64,000 nt of DNA, from assembly GCA_025449115.1 (NCBI GenBank), contig JAHLKC010000003.1, positions 496,001 to 560,000 on the forward strand. The letters run 5' to 3'. This document shows positions 57,201-64,000 of this stretch, in pieces. The position numbers were made by a program, and so were the translations under genes. Positions within the stretch are counted from its first letter, which is position 1; every line of letters begins with the position of its first letter. This DNA is from Chytridium lagenaria (taxonomy: Eukaryota > Chytridiomycota > Chytridiomycetes > Chytridiales > Chytridiaceae). The notes beneath the pieces were generated by a model. That model was not told the origin of the DNA, made no database searches, and saw only the letters and a list, made by a program, of their open reading frames with translations.

Positions 57201-57661
57201 GCAGGGATTCCCGCTCGAGCATCAGAAACCACAGCAGCAGCAGTACCATCACCAGCCATTGTCCTTCGAACAGCAGCAACCACAACAAGGTATTCATTGC
57301 CTTCTCATTTTTTTTAACCTGTTTTTATCTAGTTGCAGCTCCTCTTGAGGACCCGGCCCGATTCTCCGCACCCAGCCTAGCTCCGCTTGAGACCCCAACC
57401 CCTTTTCCCGCACGCAGCCTCCGCGACGCCGCCCCCCTTTCCGACAGCAACGCATCTGTGTTGCAAAGGCTTGGGGTCAAGCCTGCAGTGCCGGAAGTCA
57501 CGGCCGCCTTTACTGTGGAGGAGGGTGTCGGTACTTCACGCGGTCGCTCCCGTGAGGCTATGAATGATGTTCAGAGGCCTGGGTCGTCCAAGCGGCGTTC
57601 AAAGAAGATGACCGCGAGCGAGCTTTTGGACTTGGAGCTGCGTAATGTTAGAAGTTGGTGA
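54239..57661 (+). CDS. Glutamine-rich protein of unknown family
   Basis: Not recognised. A spliced reading from ATG 54239 keeps one frame across good GT-AG introns at about 54441-54513, 54604-54669, 55138-55182, 55285-55393, 55569-55636 and 55700-55762. The N-terminal 250 residues include HVLCEYPTHLASNERIRKKL, VGWRAWFPFAFKRSPPLFPN, FFNYENTLGVPMLTREELRC with RRWSK, and YARVRASQERVENIHAFN. From 55763 on, over 400 residues are dominated by Q, P, H and Y, coded by CAG/CAA, with a 56-residue unit repeated three times (56293-56790). An intron at 57285-57335 leads to the last exon, ending SKKMTASELLDLELRNVRSW at 57661. Slips occur at about 56870-57010. Composition suggests a transcription or mRNA-decay coregulator, but that is inference only. 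Confidence 0.55.
56293..56790 (+). repeat. Coding tandem repeat, 168-base period, three copies
   Basis: Units begin at 56293, 56461 and 56629, each with CCGCTCACG. Copies one and two differ at about three positions in 168; copy three is clearly diverged in its second half. The period is 56 codons, so copy number can change without breaking the frame. Confidence 0.9.
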
Positions 57662-57940
57662 GTCTTTTTTTTTTAAGTCTTTGAACGTGTACTAACCAAT
57701 GTTTTTCCTTTTACATATTAGAGTTAATTGTTTTTTCGGACCCGTTTTTTTCCGTCGTCATTTTTATTCTTCCCTTTAAATGATGGAATGTTATCCTAAA
57801 ACTCTTCAATAAAAGCAAGCGCGATATTTACGTGCGCAATAATCCTGATAAAATGCGATAGTGGCAAGGCGTTCAACGGAGAGGGTTAAAAAAAGGCATA
57901 GTGTTAAAGGTAATGTTTATTTTTCAAAGTCCAACAAACC
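57662..57940. other. Intergenic spacer before coiled-coil gene
   Basis: About 280 AT-rich bases follow the Q-rich gene. AATAAA at about 57807-57813 can serve as its polyadenylation signal. The rest should be the promoter and 5' UTR of the next gene. No other feature is seen. Confidence 0.45.
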
Positions 57941-60900
57941 ATGTCATCGACGGACTTGTCACAAAACATCAGTGATGGTGAAGCAGCCCTCACTTCAACA
58001 GTGCAGCAGATGTTGGATCCTGGCAATCCATCACCACCTCACGATGCGTCGACCTTGAAGCTAAATACAGGTTTACCCCTTCCGATCAGCATCAATGCTG
58101 TCTCAGACGCCATCTCCACACCATCCGTCCCAGCCATCTTTGGTGCAGCCTCACCTCAACTCTCCAACAAACTCGTCGCCTACATCCAAGCATCCCGAAT
58201 CATGAACGCACCGTCCTCATTCGAGATGAGCGTTGGAAAAGCTGCGTTTTACGATGAGCTTTTAGTCTCGGTTGATGAAGGCGATGACGAGTTGACAGCT
58301 TTAGAACGAGGAAGCATTGCTGCTAAAGCCGTGCAAAAGGAGTTTGAAGAGCTGGACGCCATCAAAGTCCGTTTAGCAGAGGAAGCGCAAGCTATTTCGG
58401 AGCCTCCAAAGGATGAAGTCAACGATGAGATATCAGAGTCGCCTATAGACGTAGAGAGCGAATCACCGCCAAAACCATCACAGGAAGGAGCGATTCCGGA
58501 GCATCCCGAAATCACCATCATGTCACCATCGTTAAATCCACCTTCACAGCCATCTTGGCCATCCATCTCGTCGCCGAGGCATCCAAAGAATGGGCGAGGT
58601 TTCAAATCCTCGTTTGGGGGTGGCAACGTGGCACGTTTAGAGGATTTATTGATAACATTATCCGGCCTGCGGTTCGTGGGAAGGCATATTACGATTATCA
58701 ATCTTCCAGTGGAAGTGATTTGACAAAGATACGGATGCTTTACAACAAACTCATACTCACTATTGATGATTATGATCATGTCACGTTGGCGGATGGGAAT
58801 GGTGAGTTTTGGGGGACTATGCGGATCTGATGTTTTGACGTAGCTCGTGCAAAGGATATGCTGGATTCTTATCGACAAAGTATTGAGGCGGTGGAAAGAC
58901 TTACTCGGCAACGTGTTGTCGCGGAATACCAAAAGGTAAGATTGTAACGAGTAGATGCCCTTCTCATGGTTTGAAAGAGAATCAGCCATGACGAGTGCGA
59001 TGCACAAATATCTTCACTATCAAGAGAATGTGCTATAATGAAAGAAGAAACCACACGAATCGTCGCACTTAACAACAAGGTGAATTCACATAACGTCTAT
59101 ACATTATGACCCCGACTTATTGGTTCTTCTCAGCTCACTCAAGAAGTCGAAGAATTTAAAGTCTACAAATCCAACGCCGAAGCCGAGATGAAGATCCTCT
59201 TATCCGATTGCGCAAAGCGACGAATTCATTGCTCAGCTCTCAAAAAACGTCTTCAAGTCGCAACTCAAAAACTTGAAGAAACCGAAAAGGTTGTCGTCTC
59301 TCTTGAGGCGGATCTTACCGCCCAGACCGCACTCAACCCAAACTACTCCATCACACCACGTTCCAGTATGTCCAAACGACCCTCTCTGGATGTCCGCGCG
59401 TTTCATGGTAAACGGAGGTCCACGTTACAGAATCTTCGGTTATCAAAGTTTGGGGAGGAGAGAGAGGATTTGGAGTCTATCCATTATTCAAGTGAAGATG
59501 ATCGGCATTCGACAATGTCATCACGAAAGTCCCCGTGGCCTTTTCGAGACGCTGAGAGCGTTAAATCGGGAAGAACTTCGTCTGGCTTCAACACATCTGA
59601 TGACAATATCAGTGAAGATGACATTAATGATGAGGAATGGGAGACCTGGTGTAAGTATCGTCGCCGTTTTTTCAATGATGAATTAAAAGTTGGTATTTAT
59701 TCCTTTGTCACAGCAAAGAACATGATTTTCGTCGTCCAACTTGGAACGCCTCCGTCAAAACCACTCTCCTATCCAAAAAAAGCCCCATCAAGCGTCGTTC
59801 ATATAGGTGATAACCGAGCAGCGGGAGTCGTCGAAGCCATCGAGATGATATCCAACATCAGTTCGAGTGGACGAGCTGCGCAAGTTGCCGCTATTTCAGG
59901 AGCGAGCGCCGCATTTTCGTTTCGAGACGATTCTGCCATTGCGTCGGAAAAGACACGGAAACGAAAGGCTTTGAAAGGTGGCGGATTTTAACTTTAAACG
60001 TTCGTTTATATTTTTTGGTAGATGATTTAGAGGCAAAGATTAGAAAACGATATGACTCGGAAATCAATAGAATTCGGGAGCTTTTTAACAAAGAACGGAA
60101 AAAAGCAAGGTGTTTGCTGCGGAATAATGTTTCCATGTCTAATTTTAATGTTTTATAAGAAAGTCGATGAAGCTTCAGGTTGAGCAAGAAAAGACAGTCG
60201 GAAGCTTATCGAGGATACTTGAGGCATGTCTTCAGGATCTATCCGATGCAAAGGAAATAGAGGAAGAGGTTTGACATTATAGACAATCAAAGCGACCTAA
60301 TGCAAACATGTAGGCCTCTACAGGGTCTTTCTTGAAGAACCGCGATAAGCGAAGCCAATACCTTGCTCGACTATCTTCACAAGAATCCCTGCTTCAATCC
60401 ATACTGCATGCATTAAAATCTCGACAATCGGCTCCAGACATTGACGAAACTCAGCTCTCATCCTCACTCCCAATTCTCGACCCCCCAAAACCACCCAAAA
60501 GAGCTCTAAAAAAGCCATACGTTCCAGAAGCCCTCACACACGCATGTTGGAATCCGTCGCAAACGTCACCCTCGAACAAGAAATCGATAGTCTAGGTCGT
60601 TTCTCCCGTCCCGCCACACCAGCAGAACACTACACCTTGGACAACATACCCCATCCCACACGTCCACAAACACCAGCATCGCGACCACTCAACCAAATAT
60701 CCCGTCGAGACATCACAAGCACCTCGTCCGTCTTTATGCTCACAAGCGTAAAACTCGGGGCTGATGATCAACTTGAATCTCGTCGTTCGTCAGTCACGCG
60801 TCCGAAAAGCGCCCCTACAGTGAGACCTGTGCAGCCGATTCAACCACCGCTTCCGCAAACTTCGGTGAATATCGTGAACATTGAGACGGAGGTTCCCCCG

Positions 60901-61124
60901 CAACGAGACGGAGACGACCGGTTTCAGCGGACGTGTTGGGGAGAGGTGGGAGTAAAACGGGAAAGACGAAGCAGATTGGGCAAGGGTCGGCGTGGAGTAG
61001 GCCTCCGACTGCGTTTGGAGGGATGAAGGTCGGTATAATCTGGAATCCATACATAATACGGGAAGAGTGGAAGCGGCAAGTTGTTTGTGTTGGCTGGGCG
61101 AAACATTGGGAGCAAAGGCTCTAA
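57941..61124 (+). CDS. Coiled-coil protein of unknown family
   Basis: Not recognised. ATG 57941 starts MSSTDLSQNISDGEAALTST. A predicted helical segment follows at about residues 70-155 (KLVAYIQASRIMNAPSSFEM, SIAAKAVQKEFEELDAIKVR). Next are an S/P/E-rich stretch and a conserved-looking part (GGNVARLEDLLITL to RMLYNKLILTIDDYDHVTLA). Coiled coils cover 58845-59350 (AKDMLDSYRQSIEAVERLTR, LTQEVEEFKVYKSNAEAEMK, LKKRLQVATQKLEETEKVVV) and 60025-60280 (EAKIRKRYDSEINRIRELFN). The C-terminus is rich in S, P and T. Introns at about 58801-58845, 58937-58982 and 59078-59134 are well formed. The 3' frame is uncertain, with stops at 61026 or 61124. The mixture resembles cytoskeletal or cilium-base proteins, but no family is claimed. 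Confidence 0.55.
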
Positions 61125-61310
61125 ATAACTAAAACATATTCGTATCAATCATACACACACAAAAAATCTGAAGCTGGCTTCATACTCAAATAAAGACTTT
61201 GTAAAATATCTATCATTTCATCATGGCAGTCAATGACGCTGAAACAAAGAAAGTAGGGAAAGTAATCCACATAAAAAAAGAATAAATAGAAAACAAAAAA
61301 AAATGGTCCT
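61125..61310. terminator. Convergent 3' ends of coiled-coil gene and NSA1
   Basis: Two plus-strand and minus-strand genes face each other across about 185 A/T-rich bases. A-rich runs at 61270-61300 on the plus strand read as T-rich downstream of the NSA1 stop. No gene is present. Confidence 0.35.
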
Positions 61311-62922
61311 TCACTGGACCTCATCCAACCCCTCCAACATATCCTCAACGTCATCATCGTCCCCAGCTCTCACTCTCTTCTGACCCGGCTCATCCTCGTT
61401 ACCCTTACTCACTTCCTCAAGTACGTAATCTTCGTCGATTGCAAGACAAGTCAATCTTTGCTTAAGGTAGATCTATCACACCATCAGTATATGTTTTCAT
61501 AAACAGCGCAAAAAAAAAAGAAAAGAAAAAAGACCACAACATACCTTGGACAGAAGCCGTCGTTCTCCTTCAAGCTGGAAAACACGCACATAACGATCCA
61601 AAACAGAAACCGCAACCTGAGGGAGCTTCGACATGACGTAAATCGACGAAACCGCACCAGGACATCCACGGTAAGACCCCATCTTCTTTCCATTATCCAA
61701 GTCAACATGAGTCAGCGTCCCAATGGTATCAGTAATGACAGCTTGTCTGTAACCCATAATAGATTAAAACCACGAAAGACAGCATCACACACACACATAC
61801 CTTTTTCCTGGCACAATCGCAAGGTGTTTTAACGGATGTTCCCCAATCTCCACCGATACCACAGGTCTCCGTGTCTGGCTTTTTGGCGAAACATCGTAAA
61901 CGCGGACATGTTTGAACTTTGTGCAGAGAGCGATGCGAGTAGGTGGTCGAGGTCGGTGTTGAGAAATTGAAGGTCGAGGATATGGACGGGACGCGGAGAT
62001 CGAGGTGATTGTGTTTAACCTATATTGTTATTTTTTTAAGACAGTAAGCGGTGGTCATCATAATAAAATTAAGTTCCTCCACCATAAAACTCACGTTCTT
62101 TGCTTTCCATATCTCTTTTGGTGCTGCTCCGTCCTCCTTCCCGCATCCAGAAACATCCCAGATGGTCAAATCCCTCTCATCACCTCCTGTCGCAAAGATG
62201 TTGGGGTTTCCAGGAAATACTCTCATTCGGCATAGTTTATCCAGACCCAAAGATGTGGAAAAGGTGGGAACTGAGTCGGTCTCTCTGGTATCGCCGTTGG
62301 TTTGGGAAAGTTCTATACGGGGGTGGTAGGTGACATTGCCTTTCGATGTGCAAGTAATAATGGTTCTAAAAGAACGTGTCAATTAGTGAGATACTAAACA
62401 GTTTTAGAGGAGTTTTAAATGGTTATGGAACTCACCCCCTACTCTCATGTAAACCAATAAATGTCTCAGTGTCTACAGGAGCCTTCCCATTCCAGCCACA
62501 GCCGCGCTCTCAAAAACCTTGATCGTTCTCACCTCCTCCCCGTCTCAATATCCATACCCTCACGGATCCGCTCTTCAACGCTGCCATCACATACGGCCGT
62601 CCATTCGGAGACGTCATGGCTGAAGACGTCAAAGCCATCATCTGGACCTCCATGGTCCGATCGACTTCGGTAAAAGGGGGGTGATGATGTTGTTAGACGT
62701 GGAAGCATCTTTGGAGGGAGCGGGATCGTCGGAGGTGGAGGGGTGCGTTTCTTGTCAGTGTTGGAAAGACGGGGTTTCTTTAAGGCTGGTTTTTGGTCCT
62801 TTGGTCTCACATGAACGGCTGCAATTTCGAAAGCGGTCAATGGATCTTGGTTAATAAAAGTCCGACATATTAGAGGCTTTACTTTTTACCAAACCGGCGT
62901 CGTCTCCATGAGGGATGAGCAT
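61311..62922 (-). CDS. NSA1: NSA1/WDR74 ribosome biogenesis WD40 protein
   Basis: Nucleolar factor of pre-60S assembly. The start at 62922 gives MLIPHGDDAGLVK. An intron follows, then DPLTAFEIAAVHVRPKDQK, a basic proline-rich insert, and blades with GTVETDTETFIGLHES-like text near 62470. Stronger blocks are SFRTIITCTSKGNVTYH, LCRMRVFPGNPNIFATGGDE with RDLTIWDVSG, EIWKAKNV, FKHVRVYDVSPKSQTRRPVV with SVEIGEHPLKHLAIVPGK, QAVITDTIGTLTHVDLDNGK with KMGSYRGCPGAVSSIY, and LPQVAVSVLDRYVRVFQLEG. The end is YLKQRLTCLAID followed by the acidic/basic nucleolar tail EDEPGQKRVRAGDDDDVED. Stop at 61311-61313. The combination CPGAVSSIY, DRYVRVF and YLKQRLTCL follows WDR74. Slips near 61930 and 62600. Confidence 0.9.
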
Positions 62923-63275
62923 GTTGACGTTCAGTTGTTGGTTGACTTTTTTTTTTTTAACAGCTGTCTGACAACTGGAACATAACGGCTCCACACGAAA
63001 AGCGATATGACCCACATAAAAAACCCTTTGGCAAACTAATCGAGTGCGATATAAAAAAGCTTTACAGAATCACGTTCGTCAACCTCTCATTAATGGGAAA
63101 CATTGTGTAGAGACGAGAGATTGTCAAAGAATGACAAGAAGAAACACGTCGCAGATGCAGATGCAGGGGATGCGATAGAGGCGAGCGCGAAAACAAAACC
63201 ACTGAGAGTATCCAAATCTCAGAGAAGCTCAGCGCCCCCCAGAATGAACAAAAAAACAAACAGAAACAGCCTTAT
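62923..63275. other. Intergenic region upstream of NSA1
   Basis: About 350 bases between the NSA1 start and the 3' end of the DnaJ-X gene, both on the minus strand. It contains a poly-T run at 62948-62958. No gene is recognised; it should hold the NSA1 promoter. Confidence 0.4.
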
Positions 63276-64000
63276 TTAAAAGATACAGGTAATAATAAAG
63301 GATGAGGGTATGTCAGGGGTGCGCAGATAGAAAGCTAGAAAACAAGGGGAAACGGAGGAGAGCATTAGAGCGTTTATAAGCAAGTGATCTTGAGGGAAAA
63401 TAACGAATAAGGAACCAACTTCAAGCCCCTTCTTCGCTTTTGACTCGTCCTCCAAAGGTCTCACACTCTCATATACACTGCCAAGCACTCTCAACGCCTC
63501 AACCCTTCTCTCCTAATCTCTCTCGACGCCTTCTCGTCACCCAAAACCCTATCACAAACTTCCCTTAACACTGACTCCACCTCAATTTGGACCCCCTCCA
63601 CAAAGCCTCAAGCCCCTTGCTCGCAGCATCCGCCTCAAGCTTCTGTCTCAACTCCCTCTCCTCCGCCGTCATCTGATACTCCTCATCATCATCGGTTGAC
63701 GTCGCGTCCTTCTTTTTCGTTTCAGCATCTACACCGTCCCCTTTCGTCGCCGTCCCATTCTCCTTCCCAGGCTCACCGACCGCCGCATCCTCCTTCTTCT
63801 TCCCATCCTTCTTCTTTCCATCTCCTGCAACTTGGCAAACGACTCTGAAGATCAATCGCCGTCTTAAATGTCCCAACCGTTTCACCCACAATAGTGCCTT
63901 CTCCCTTACAACCCCCATCCATCTGCTCCCAATCCCAAAAGCCTCTTCAACATAGACCTTCTCAATCAATCTTGGCCGCATGCTGAGAGCCTTAAGGGTA
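63276..64000 (-). CDS. DnaJ-X domain protein (Caj1/Djp1 type), C-terminal part
   Basis: C-terminal part of a J-domain protein with the fungal/plant DnaJ-X domain; the J domain would lie beyond the window edge. Reading down the minus strand: LIEKVYVEEAFGIGSRWMG, then in a shifted frame GTIVGETVGTFKTAIDLQSR, a K/E-rich insert (63690-63840), YQMTAEERELRQKLEADAAS with KGLEALWRGSKL, and after a missing base near 63586 EVESVLREVCDRVLGDEKAS with REIRR, then VEALRVLGSVYESVRP. The series ETVxTxKxAxDLQ, KGLxALWxGSKLEVESVLRE matches the X domain. Yeast relatives act in peroxisomal import or nuclear/cytosolic folding. The end is unclear: one frame stops at 63421, the continuing one at 63276. Confidence 0.8.

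Noticed and set aside
56041..57290. CAG-rich tract as a CRISPR-like or noncoding satellite array
   Set aside because: Repeat units are contiguous without spacers, their period is a multiple of three, and the frame stays open as Q/P/H-rich protein.

Overview
The window is nuclear DNA of a zoosporic (flagellated) fungus, most likely a chytrid-type lineage. Three things point there. Genes are compact, with many short GT-AG introns of roughly 40-80 bases. Several proteins are fungal in character (Caf120/Skg3-like PH protein, Fun30, Dpb2, Nsa1/WDR74). Genes for a motile cilium are also present: the intraflagellar transport protein IFT70/TTC30 and a PIERCE-type microtubule inner protein. I cannot name the genus.

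Layout. 1-2576 (+): an unrecognised multi-exon gene. 2746-14269 (+): Caf120-like protein, nucleoporin NUP35, sideroflexin, Fun30 remodeller. 14652-15427 (-): exosome cofactor C1D/Lrp1. 15498-20624: a complete Ngaro-type tyrosine-recombinase retrotransposon with identical split direct repeats. 20731-26925 (-): IFT70, PA2G4/EBP1, asparaginyl-tRNA synthetase, PIERCE homologue. 27153-32342: DPB2 (+), RBBP4/MSI1 (-), glyoxylate/hydroxypyruvate reductase (+). 33156-38673: three-RRM protein (-), RNase H1 (+), dynactin-p24-like (-), mitochondrial uS11 (-). 38716-45712 (+): a tightly packed run of KXD1, IBTK, a YQ/RG-rich protein and COX11. 45859-48767: WD40 protein (-) and Pol III subunit RPC6 (+), back to back. 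48933-61124 (+): NPC1, a glutamine-rich protein and a coiled-coil protein. 61311-64000 (-): NSA1/WDR74 and the C-terminal part of a DnaJ-X protein.

Most of the genes are housekeeping: chromatin and replication (FUN30, RBBP4, DPB2, RNase H1), RNA and ribosome biogenesis (C1D, RPC6, NSA1, PA2G4), mitochondria (COX11, uS11m, sideroflexin, AsnRS), and membrane or lysosome function (NPC1, KXD1). Many reading frames slip by one base inside well conserved domains, often at homopolymers. I read this as consensus indels rather than gene decay, so exon ends given here are approximate. The most distinctive element is the retrotransposon, whose A repeat is itself a long palindrome.
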